Assembly (NCBI RefSeq): GCF_037023755.1
Contig: NZ_CP146100.1
Location: 808,501 to 872,500, forward strand
Source of the DNA: Saccharopolyspora sp. SCSIO 74807
GTDB lineage: Bacteria > Actinomycetota > Actinomycetes > Mycobacteriales > Pseudonocardiaceae
Length of the DNA: 64,000 bases
Direction: 5' to 3'
Shown: piece after piece, positions 1 to 12,000 of the stretch
Layout: each line of letters opens with the position of its first letter
Position numbering within the stretch: the stretch's first letter is position 1
Notes under the pieces: generated by a model
Databases searched by the model: none
What the model was told of the DNA's origin: nothing
Seen by the model: only the letters and a program-made list of their open reading frames with translations
Made by a program: the position numbers and the translations under genes

Positions 1-3000
1 TTCGAGTTCTCGACCCGATCGCTGCTCATCTGCGGGAGCAGCCGTTCGATGTGCACCGTGCCGTCCGGGATCGGTTGCCGCAGATGCTCCCAGGACTCGG
101 GGTGCAGCGGATCGGACAGCGGCTCGAACCAGCGCGCCGTGCGCTGCTCGGAATACCGCCACGAGCGGTCCTCGACCGGCGCCTCCCGCTCCGGTCGCAG
201 GTCGGCGGGCTGGTCGACGGGGGTCCGGCCGACATCGTCCGGCCGGGCCGCCGAAGTCGGCGAGCCGCCATCGGACGAGCCGGATTCGTCCGCGGACGGA
301 CCGGAGTCCATCGAGATGTCGCCGTCCTCGTCCAGCGTCGGAGCAGCGGGACTCTCCGGAAGGTTCAGGAATTCGTCCGCGGCCCGCTCGCTGTCGAAGG
401 CGCTGTGCTCGGACGCGGGCCGATCGTCGAGTTCCATCGCCTCGGCGGGCCCGCGCAGGCCGAGGTCGTCCGGGCCGAGTTCGGTGAGCGCGGTCTTGCC
501 GGTGGGTACCTGCTCGTTCGCCGAATACCGGACCCAGCCCTGCGGGTCCGGCACGAACCGCACTCGTCCGTTGCCGTCAGCGACCGGCCGGGACGCGGTG
601 AGCTGACCCGCCCGGGGCACCACGTTCGCCGCGGCCAGCACCGGCTGGTCGAAAACGTGGGCCAACTGCTGCACGAACCCGGTTCCGGCCGGTCTGGCCA
701 GGGTGGCCAGCACCACCGGCCGGTCCCGTCCGATGCCCTGATCGGCGAGCATCCGGGCGAAGACGTCGCCGGGCACGGTCGTGCCGTTCCAGAGCCGGAC
801 CCGGTCCCCGCCGGGTGTCAGGCCGGCCAGCACCAGATCCGCGTCCGGGTGGCTGCGCACGGTCCGCGCCACCCGCGCGGCGTCCTGCACCGAGTAGGCC
901 TCGCCAGGGAACAGCAACCCCCTGCCGCCCGGCAGGCCCACGCTCTGCGCGCGAGCTGCCGGGTCGTTCCCGCCGTCGTCCAGCCACGGGTCGGTCGCGG
1001 CGAACAGCCGGACGAGCTGCTCCTGCGCGTGCGGGCTCAACGGCAGCAGTTCCAGCAGGTTCAGCAGCTGCGCCAAGTCGGCGGGGCCGCCGCGCAGCAG
1101 CAGCGGTTCGGCCAGCAGTTCGTCCAGCCGCGCGTGGATGGAGCGGTCCTTGGCCGCCGCCAGCAGTGCCGCGCTCAACTCCGCCTGCGCCTGCCGCACG
1201 CCCGGATCCAGGCTCGCCGACAGCTGGCGGAACTCGACTCGATCGTTGCCGGAGCCCGTGACGTGCCGGAAGTCCAGCGCATCATGCGGGCCCCCGTTCA
1301 GCCCGCGGACATCGCCGGGCGAAGTCACCGCAGCGGGGTCCGGCGGCAACGGGTTCGGACCCACCGCGTTGAGCCCGCGTGCAGCGCCGCCGGACTGGTT
1401 GCCCAGATGGAACAGCACCGGCTCGAACGCCTTGGCCAGCTGCGCCAGCCGGGTGTGTTCGGGCGGGGTCAGCGGCGGGCGCGAGAAGCCTTCCCGCGCG
1501 CTCGCAGGGATGTTCTCGACATGTCCGCCCGCGGCCTGAACCTCGTCGAGCGCCTTGGTGAAACCGGACCACGCACGAGCATCGTGACCCGGCCGCAACG
1601 GCGGCGGCACCAACCGCACCGCACCGGAACCATCGGCGACCATCGCCCACTCGCCCCGCGCATTCGCCTCCCGAACCGCGGAAACCACCGCCGGATCAGC
1701 CGCATCCGGCAACCCACGACCCGGCGACCACGAACCCAGCACACCGGCATCCACCAACCGCTGCCCCAGCCCATCCAGCCGAGCAGCGAAACCCTCCTGC
1801 GGCAGCCGGAAAACCACCGGCAGGTCGACGGCGGGCGTGACCGGCTGGGTGAAGCCGATCCCGACGCTGCCGGGGACGTTCTCGGTGCGTCCGCCCGCGG
1901 CCCGGACTTCGTCGAGCACCCCGGCGAAATCCGACCACGCACGAGCATCGTGACCCGGCCGCAACGGCGGCGGCACCAACCGCACCGCACCGGAACCATC
2001 GGCGACCATCGCCCACTCGCCCCGCGCATTCGCCTCCCGAACCGCGGAAACCACCGCCGGATCAGCCGCATCCGGCAACCCACGACCCGGCGACCACGAA
2101 CCCAGCACACCGGCATCCACCAACCGCTGCCCCAGCCCATCCAGCCGAGCAGCGAAACCCTCCTGCGGCAGCCGGAAAACCACCGGCAGGTCGAGCGCCG
2201 CGGCACGGCGCGAGCTGACCCCGCCGGGCAGCCCGTGCCGGTGGAAGCCCGGGGACGCCGCACCGGAGTGGTTCCGCTCCTGCTGCGCCTGGCGGAAGAT
2301 CTCGCCGACCTGCGCGCCGCGTTCCGCGCGCACCTCGCGCAGGACGCGCTGCGCCCTGCGTTCGAACTTGCGCAGCTCGTCGAGGCTCAGCCGGTCGAAC
2401 ATGCCGGGCTGCACCTGGGCGGGCCACGCGGAGACCTGCGCGCGCACCCGGGGAAGCGCGGACGGCGGCAGCACGGCCAGGTTCCGGCGCACCTGGCCGA
2501 TCAGGGTGCCGATGCCGGAGGCGAACCGCGCCCGGTCGGACTGCGAGACGAGCGGGACGGACGGCGCGTGCGAAGCCTCGCCCGGGTTCGCAGCCTCGCC
2601 CGGGTTCGCAGCCGTGCCCGGGCCGGAGCTCGCGCCGTTATCAGCGGTGGAACCCCGCTGGTCCGCCGATTCCCCGCTCAGGCGCTCCAGCAAGCCACGG
2701 GTCTCTCGCACCATCGCGCGGAGCGCGTCCGCCGGGAGGTTGTTGAACACCCCGCGGCTCGTTGCGTCCGGCCAGGACGCGACCTGCTCGCGCACCTCGG
2801 GGAACAACTGCGCGGGCAACGTCGACAGTCGCCGCTGCACCGCACCGGCCAAGCCGGACATCTCGCCGACCAGCGACGCCCGCTCGTCGGTGTTGCCGGG
2901 CAGCAGGACCCGGTGTCCTTCCTGCGAGCCGAGTTCCGCCGGATCCGCACGGTGAACCACACCATCACCCAGCCGGGAAACCCCCGCATCGCCATGGAGC

Positions 3001-6000
3001 TTGACACCACCGCGCTCGAACAGCTCCGGACGACCGACCGAGACCCGCTGCTCACCGACATGCGCGGACAAAAGCTCCCGCAATCCCCGCGACACGGCCG
3101 AATTCACCGCATCACCCAGGTTGCAGCTCAACCACAGCAACGGCCGCTGCTGCGACCACGCCCCACCAGCACGACCAGCACTCAACAACAAACCGGCCAT
3201 CTGCTCGTGATCAAGCGAGTGCAACTGCCCCGACTTGGCGCGCACCACGAACCGGCCATCGGCGAAATGCGCCGCCGCCGCGTAAGGCTTCGCGCCTTCG
3301 GGGACGCCGTAAAGCTCCGCCGCCCGCGAAGCCGCACCGTGCTCGAAAGCACCACGCATCGCCGCAGCCTCATCGGCACTGTGCGGGAACCCGAAACCGA
3401 CCTCTTCACCACCCGGACCGTCCCGCAGCCCGACGATGTCCACCTGGTCAGCCGTCAAACTCCGCCCACGACCCAACGGAACGATCGACTCCGGCCCGTC
3501 GGCGGAATTCGGCCCCATCTCCACCGACCGGTTCGGCTGCACCGCGAAAAGGCCGCCGTCGGAGTCGCTGTCCGAGTCGACCGAGTCACGGCGTGCCGCC
3601 TGTTCACCACCCGAACCCCGGATCGGCATCGCGAAAAAGCCGCCGTCGGAATCGCCGTCCGAGTCGACCGAATCACGCCGCGCCGCCTGCTCACCACCCG
3701 AACCCCGGATCGGCATCGCGAAAAAGCCACCGTCGGAATCGCTGTCGGACTCCTCGTTCCTGCCCTGATTCTGGTCGGCGAACGAATCGTGCGGGACCGG
3801 ATCTTCCAGTGCCTCCGGACGGCTTTCCGGGGACTCGACCGGCATGTCGCGCGCCGCGTCGACCTTCGCTTGCCAGTTCTGATCGAGCGGTTTCACCGCC
3901 AGGTCGACGGTCGTCCGCCCGGATTCCGGCACGACCACCACATCGGGACGGAGCGGACCCGGCGCGTGCTGCGCGAGACGTTCGCGGAGTTCCGACGCGA
4001 CCTGCTGCGCGGCCGCCTCGTCGCCGCGGACCTCGACGGACGGCCCCGGCCCGGATTCGTGCTCCAGCCCCAGCGCCCCGGCAACCGCCGCCATCCAGTC
4101 CACTTCGGACCGGACGCCGGCGGGCAGCTCGCCCGCACCGGGACCGAGGTCCAGGCTCGTCGCGGGCGTGCGCACCGCCGCCGGTTTCACCGTCTCCGCC
4201 AGCATGTCCCGGTGCCCGGTGGGGGCCACGACGAACAGGTCGCGCGCTGCCTCGGGAAGAGGCGTGTCGTGGAACTTGCCGTCCGCCCAATAGCGGTCCG
4301 TGATCGAGCGGACCATGCCGGCCAGCTCCGGACGGTTCGCGATGAACCGGAGCGCGGCGGTGGACACCGCGTCCGGATCGGCGTGCCGCGCGAGAGCCGG
4401 GCCCACAGCGGTGCGGTGCAGGTCCCCCTCGCGATTGTGCAGATCGCGCACCAGCGTCTGGATGACCTTGCGGGTCAGGTCGGCGGACCCGGCAGGATCG
4501 CGGATCGGCGCCGGCTTCCCGACCTGATCGCTGCTCGGCCCCTGCTGCTCGGCCGGGTCGCTCATCCAGGATCCGGCGGAGTCGGGGTGCACCGCGGGCA
4601 CCGTCGGAAGATCGGTTGCCTCCCGGTAGCCGAGCGCGGCCGCCACGTCGTTCAGCAGATCCGGCCCGCGCTGCATCACCGAGTACCGGCGGGATCGCAT
4701 CTTGGGGGCGTCGAAGACCTGGTTGGGCAGGTCCATCGCCTCGCCGAACCGTCCCCGCTGGGTCGCGGCGAACTTCCGCTCCATGTGCTCCAGCAGGTAA
4801 TCCGCCACCGGATGGTGACGGGGCATCGCGAACGCCGAATTGCCGATCAGCTTCTTGCTGGTCGTCAGCAGCGCCCAGGCTTCCGGCGTGCGGGCGACCG
4901 CCTGTGCCAGGTCCGGGTCGCGCACCGTGTTGTCCCCGTCGGTGTAAGTGCCGCCGAACGCGCGGAGGATCTCCAGGCGCGCGATGTCGCTGGCACCGGC
5001 CCACCCGCGGCCGGACAGCTGCGCGGATTGGCTGTTGAAGCGGGCGGCCAGCCGCATCGGGGAATCCGCGTGGAACATCTCGTGGATGTTGACCAGGCGC
5101 ACGTTGTTGCGCTGCGCCCACTCGGACATCTGCCGCACCGCGGCATGAGGGTCCGGGGAACCGTCGGTGGGTGCGGGGTTTTCCCGGGCGGCTTGGAAAT
5201 CCGCGCGCGGAATGTCGGTCCACAGCACCGAAGTGCCGCCGGTGTACTTCGACGCGGCATCCCCGAAGTTGTGCCACACCGGCGCCGTACCACCGGAGGG
5301 CAGGACCGGCCCGCCCAGCCACACCGTGTGCAGCAGCGCGGGCATCTCCAGCTCGGCGGGAAGCGGTTCGACCGCGCCCTCCGCCCAGTCCGAGCGGGTC
5401 TGCTCGGGCCGGTGCACCGACAACACCTTCTCCGGGGCGGGCGTCAGGTCCGCGCGGCTGAGCGAGCCGGGGGCGTCGTGGGTGAGGTCGGCCGCCTCCA
5501 GCAGCGACCCGAGCTCCGCGGTCGTCAGCCCGGAAATGTCCACATCGGATAGCCAGGCAGGCCGATCATGCGGGCGCAGCAGGCCGAAGTAGTCCTCACC
5601 CAGCAGCGGCGCGGGCTCGGCCCGGTCCGGCCGCACGGTTTGCTCGACGTCCCGCAGCATCCGGTCCGCCGCTTCGCCGACTTCCTGCGCACGGCGCGTG
5701 GGCTGCATCTCGGGTTCGCCGGTCAGCCGGACCCGGTGTCCTTCCTGCGAGCCGAGTTCCGCCGGATCCGCACGGTGAACCACACCATCACCCAGCCGGG
5801 AAACCCCCGCATCGCCATGGAGCTTGACACCACCGCGCTCGAACAGCTCCGGACGACCGACCGAGACCCGCTGCTCACCGACATGCGCAGACAACAAATC
5901 CCGCAACCCCCGCGACACAGCCGAATTCACCGCATCACCCAGATTGCAGCTCAACCACAACAACGGCCGCTGCTGCGACCACCCCCCACCAAGACGACCA

Positions 6001-9000
6001 GCACTCAACAACAAACCGGCCATCTGCTCATGATCAAGCGAATGCAACCGCCCAGACTTCGCACGCACCACGAACCGACCATCCGCGAAATGCGCCGCCG
6101 CCACACCAGGCCTCACGCCCTCCGGAACGCCATACAACTCCGACGCCCGCGAAACCGCACCATGCTCAAAAGCACCACGCATCGCCGCAGCCTCATCAGC
6201 ACTATGCGGAAACCCGAAACCAACCTCCTCACCACCCGGACCATCCCGCAGCCCGACGATCTCCACCTGCTCAGCCGTCAAACTCCGCCCACGACCCAAC
6301 GGAACAATCGACTCCGGCGGAGTCGCACCGGAGTCCGGGACCGGGGCACCTGGGTTCTCGATGCGGGTGAGCGCGCCGGCCTCACCGCCGCGCTGGTACA
6401 GCGCGGCTTCGTCGAGGCGGAGCACGTTGGCGGCGTGCCGCGGCAAGTCGACGGGCCGCGGCCTGCCGTTCTCCTCGCGGACGAAGGTGGCGGCTTCGAT
6501 CAGCGGGCCGGAAGCCGGGTGCTCGGCCAGGTGCGTGATCGCCGCGTTCCAGATCAGCGCCGGGTCGGGATGGCTGCGCACCAGGTCGTCGACCGAGGTC
6601 AGCAGCAGCTCCCCCGGGCGGTCGCGCAGACCGTCCTCCAGCATCCGGACCACGCGTCCGGTCAGCCGCTCGGTCGCCGCGCGGTCCCAAGCGGGCGGTG
6701 CCGTGATGTCCGGAGTAGTCGCGCCGTCCCGGCCGGCCCCGGTGTCACGGATCGGTCGGCTCAGCGCGTCGCGGTCGCCGAGCGTCCGCGCGGCCTCGTC
6801 CACGGCGCGCTGCTCCGACTGCCGCAGCGCGTCCAGCAACGCGCGGTAAGGAGGGACCGTTGCGCCCATCTCGACGCGCTGGGGGCTAGCGGGCCGGTGG
6901 GTCGGGTCCGGCGTCAGCGAATCCGGCGCGGCCTGCTCACCGCGCACCGTCCCGTCGTCGGCGCCCAACTCGTCGAGCCAGCTGGAGAGGCTGCCGTCCC
7001 CGGCGATCCGCGGGATCGGCGGCAGCAACCCGGGTGCCTGGTAATCCGGATCGTGCGGCCGTCCCGAACCGTCCGAAGTGGACCGTTCGGTGTCGCCAGG
7101 AACCTGATCGTCCCGCGGGCTCCGCGGATCGGGCAGTTCGTCCGCGCCGCGGGCGGGCTGATCACCGGGGCCGAGGTCGGACAGCTCGAATCCGCTCTCT
7201 TCCGGGATGTCCGGCAGCGGTTCGGGACGGGGGCGCCCGCCGCCGAGCAAGCCCCGCCAGCCGGACAGCGGGGAGTCGCCGCGGTTGCCCCGGCGGGCCG
7301 GCCGCCCCGGCTCGTGCTGCCGGTGCTCGTCGTGGCGGGCCGGCCGGTCGTCGCGCTGCGGCGGCGATTCGCCCCGCAGGCGCGCCCGCCGCGCCTGCTC
7401 CCGCGCCTGCGCGTCGCGGGCCTGCTCCGCGACGGTGAGCCGATCCCAATCCCGCTTGGTCTTCCAGAATTCCGAGCGTGCCGCGGACTCCTGCCGCTCC
7501 GCTTCGGCCACGCCGTCCCGCCCGGCGGAGTCTTCGGCGGCCCGGCCCGGCTGCGCGGAGTCGCCGTCCCGCTGCCCGCCGTCCTGCCGCTGGGCCTCCT
7601 GTCGCTGGGCCTCCTCCCTGGCCGCAACGAGCTGCTGCGTGGCTTCCCGGTAGGTCTTGCCCTTCTCCTTGAGGTCCTTGGTGGCCTGCGCCAGCTCCGG
7701 CGACAAGGTGTGGCCGGTGTGTTCGGTGGCCACGTCGTTGTACATCCGGTTGACGTAGGCGTCCCGGAACGCGACGTCCCGAGCACCGGTGGACAAGCCG
7801 CGCCACCCGTCGACCACGGACCCGACCAGCGGCATCCCGCTCGGGTTCTCCCTGGCGACCACGCGGAACTCGACGTTGTTCAGCAGCGCCCGGGTCAGGG
7901 TCTCCTCGTTGTGGATGACCGAATCCGCGGTGGGCTGGCGCTCCGCTTCGTAGGAATGCAGTTCGCCGGTCTGGGTCAGCTTGGCGGGGTCCCGCGAGGA
8001 CAGCGCCATCAGGTCGCGGGCGAAGTAGCCGGAGTGCTGCCCGAATGCGTGGCGGTCGCTCGCGTGGCGCTCACCGCCCATGCCCCACGGTTCGGTTTGG
8101 CGCACCTCGCTGGTGTGTCCGGTTTCCAGTTCGGAACTACGCTCGATCTTCGGCTTGATCTTGTTGAGCAGCTCCACCGCGTCGCTGGTGCTGCCGAACT
8201 TCGGCGCGTCCGGGAAACGGACGCGCACCTCCAGCGTCCGGCCCAGCCCGTGCAGCGGAACGTTGAATCCGCCCACCGGCAGTCCGGCCAGCACCTGCGC
8301 GAGAGTGATCGACGACGTCAAGGTTCGGCTGAGCTCTTCGCTGCCGCGTATTCCGGTGTCGCCCAGCGCGCCGCGGGCGGCGTCGACCACTTCCTGGACA
8401 TCGCCGAAAAAGTGCTCGCCCCACTGGCTGTCCGGCACGGGCTGCGGGTGCCCCTGCTCCTGCCAGTCCGCCAGCGCTTCCGGCGTGTGTTCCGCCTCCG
8501 GGACACGGCCGCGGCGGGTGACCTGGCCGTACCGGCTCTCCGGCGCAGGCAGCGATTCCTCGAGCAGCTTGGTCACCGCGACCGGCCGGTCCACCGCGAC
8601 CGCGTCGGTGAAGCTCTCCTCGTTGCGCCCCACTCGCAGCTTCAGCCGCAGGTCCCCGCCGTACTCGGCGACCGGGCCGATGGTTTCGGCGGAGTGCTCG
8701 AGCCCGGTCTCCTCGGTCTCGGTGCCGGTCCGCTTGCGGAAGCCCCATCGGCTCTGCAGAGCTCCCCCGGCACCTGCCGCGCCGTAGCTGGGGTGGTGCT
8801 CCGGCCCGGTACGGATCTCGCTGCCGCGGCCGCCGAGGCGGGCGCCGAGCATCGTGCTCAACATGGTCCGGCCGCGGTTCGCCTTCTTTTCCACGCTCGG
8901 CGTGGCGAGGTTGGTGACCTTCAGCTTGTTGGCGTGCACGAGCTTGCCGTCGCCGTGCGGGGCGAACTCCGCTTCCAGCGCGAAGTGGTAGGTGTTGCCG

Positions 9001-12000
9001 CGGAATCGGCGTTCGTAGCGCAGCTCGGTGCGCTCGCCGCCGTTCATGGTCTGCTTGGCGGCGTCGTTGACGTCGCTGAGCAGCGTGTTCAGCAGGTCCT
9101 GGTTCTGGTGCCAGTTGCCGGCGGAATCCTGCGGCAGCAGGGCTTGCGCGACGTCCGTGCCGTAGCGCTCGGCCAGGCTGGTCCGCACCTGGCCGAGCTG
9201 GTCGCGCAGGTCGACCGGGTCGATGATCCCGCCGAGGCCGAACGACGGCCGGACGGCGCGCTGCGGGTCCAGCGCGGGCGGCACCGGCAGCGGCGGTTCG
9301 GCCGGCCCGTCCTGTTCGGCGCGCGGAGGGGGTTCGGACGGGCCCGCTTCCGCGGGCTCGCCGGGCCGCACCGGCGCGTCCGGAGCGGCCGTGCCGTCCT
9401 GTTCCGGCAGACCGGGCCGCAACTCGTCGAGCTGGTCCTTGGTCAGCCACATGAGCTGAGTGCCGGGCAGTTCGGCGATGTTGCCGCGCCGCCTGACCCC
9501 GGAGCGGTCCGGGAACCAGTTGAACGGGTCCAGATTCCCCCGGTACCTGCCCTCGGCGACCATGCCCGCGTGCACCTTGACCCGCGCCAGGTACACCGGC
9601 TGCGGCGGGTTCTCGATCCGCGTGCGATGGCCGCTTTCCACACCGCGCGTGGTCTCCGCGCCCCGTGACGTGCTGTACGGCGAGGTGTTGACCACGCCGA
9701 TCCCCTGGCCCTGCGCGAGGTGCCCGTCGTGCTGCGAACCGCCCAGGTAGCCCAGGAACACCGAACCCACGAAGCCGGCGCTGGTGACGTTCCAGCCCCG
9801 CGCATGGCCCACCTTGTTCCTGGCGGTGAGCTCGCGGGACATCAGCTCGTACTCGCTGCGGGTCACCGGCGCGGAATCGTCCAGCACCGGTTTGAGCGTG
9901 GTGGCCATCGAGACGTGCAGGTTGGCGCGCGCCCGCTGGTAGGACAGCTCCGCGGTCCGGGGCCTGCTGAACCGCTGCGGGTCGGCCTCGATCCGCCGCG
10001 GGTTGATCATCGCTTGCACCGGGCGGACGATCTCCGGGACCGGGAAGCGCACGATCGGATCGTCGTTGGTGACCCGCTTCAGCAGGTCCTGGGCCATCTT
10101 CCCGAGCACTTCGCCGCCCTGGAAGCCGACCAGCCGGGCGTAGTCCAGCTTGCGGGTGGCGCCCGCGGGCAGCTCGCTCAGCGGCGGCGGATCACCGAGC
10201 TGCTGGATGACCGGTTCCGGGGAGTCCGCGTCGGCGCGTTGCGACCCGCCGGTCCGGTCACCCACCTGCTCGGGTTGCCCTGCGTGCTCGGACTGGGGAC
10301 TCTCCTCGGTGCCGCGGGCGGCTTGCTCGGAGTGCGGGACGTCGCCGGCATCGCCGAGCCGGCCGCGGGAGACGAGGCTTTCCGGGACCACGAACCGGGC
10401 ATCGACGGTGCTGGTGATCGGCGCGGCCGGATTCGCCAGTTTGCGGTGCCGCCCGTGCTGCTCCGGCGGCAGGTCGAGCGGGAGGCCCGCGGTCAGCGCC
10501 TGGAACTTGGGCACGTCCCTGCCGGGGCGCTGCGGCAGAACGCGGCGCAACCCCTCGCTGGGGCGCACGTACGACAGCACCTCGGCCCTCAGGTGGAAAT
10601 CGGCGCGGAACTCCCGCAGCGGCTGCGGATCGACCTTGCCGTTCGCCTGCAGGCTCCCGGCCGCCCGCTTGCCTTCGGCGACGGTCTGCTTGCTGGACTC
10701 GTAATCCTGCCGATGACTGCGGGTGAAATCGGTGCGGTAGCCGCCGAAGAGCACGTTCAGGCCGCCGCCCAGCGCGGAGTAGAACCGCGTCTGAAAGCCA
10801 CCGATCGCGCTCCACGAAGTGGACCGGCTGGTTTTCGCCCCGATCTTCTCGGTCGTCTTCTGGATCGTGTGGACCCGGCCCTGAGCACCGGTCTTGCTGC
10901 TGCCGTTCGCGGGGGTGTCGGCGGTGTTCGCCGCGCCGTCGGTGTTCGCCTCGCCGTCGGTGTCCGCGGTGTCGCCGGTCCTGCTGCCGTTGTCCGCGGC
11001 CGGGTCGCCGTTCGCCTCGTCGTCCCGCGCACCTACCTGGAGCGGATCGCCGTCCCGGACGTTGTCGAAATCCATCGACAACCGGATCATCGACACGTAG
11101 TCGTGCGCGAACTCCTTCGCGTACACCGGCAAGTAGAGCCCCTCACCCAGCAGGAGCGGCGCGACTTGCTGGAACACCTGCTCATCGGCGAGCACACCGG
11201 CCAGGTCCTGCTCCCGCTTGAGCGCCTCGGAGATCCTCGCGGACAGCCCCTTCGCGAAGTCCGGGTCGTCGAACCGCCCCACGAACTTGTTGCTGTCCAG
11301 CCGCTTCCCGCGCAGCGGCACGTCGCGCAGCAGATCCGCGAGCCGGTCGTGCAGTTCCCGCCCGACCGGGAACTCCGCGAGGTCGCCGACGAAGGCGTGT
11401 CCGTTCTCGACGGACTCCGGCAGGAAGTGCGTGCGGTCGGCACCGGAGCGGAACTCGCCCGGCTGGTGCCGGGCCGCCAGCGGTGTGCCGTCGAACAGCC
11501 CCGCTTCCCGGCCGCTGGGCAGATCCCCCAGCATGTCGGCGACGAACAGACCGTCCAAGGTGAACGGACGGCCGCCCAGCTCGCGCACCTGGATCTCGAA
11601 GGCGAGCTGCTGGCCGACGGTGTCACCGGTCTTCTCCAGGGTGTTCGCGACCTCGGTCGAGCCGCTGACCTCCTGCGCGTGGTTCGCGCCGCGGCTGAAG
11701 CCGACGTTCGGCCCGGCCATGGCGCGGTGCCCGAGCACTTCGCCGCCGGGACCGGCCACGACGTTGACCCCGCCGCCGCGGCCCGCGCTGCGGGTCTCCG
11801 CGCGGCCGGAGTTGCTGATCCCGGCGTTGCGGTTGCGCAGGTCGGGCTGCTCGCCGGCCAACTTGATCCACTTGGCGACGGCACGCATTTCCACCCGGGT
11901 GCCGGGCTGGGTGCGGAACTTCGACAGTCCCCGCCCGCGGTAGATCTCGTCGTCGATCCGGGTCCACCCGTCCTGCGGGTGCGCACCGTCGAACACCGCC

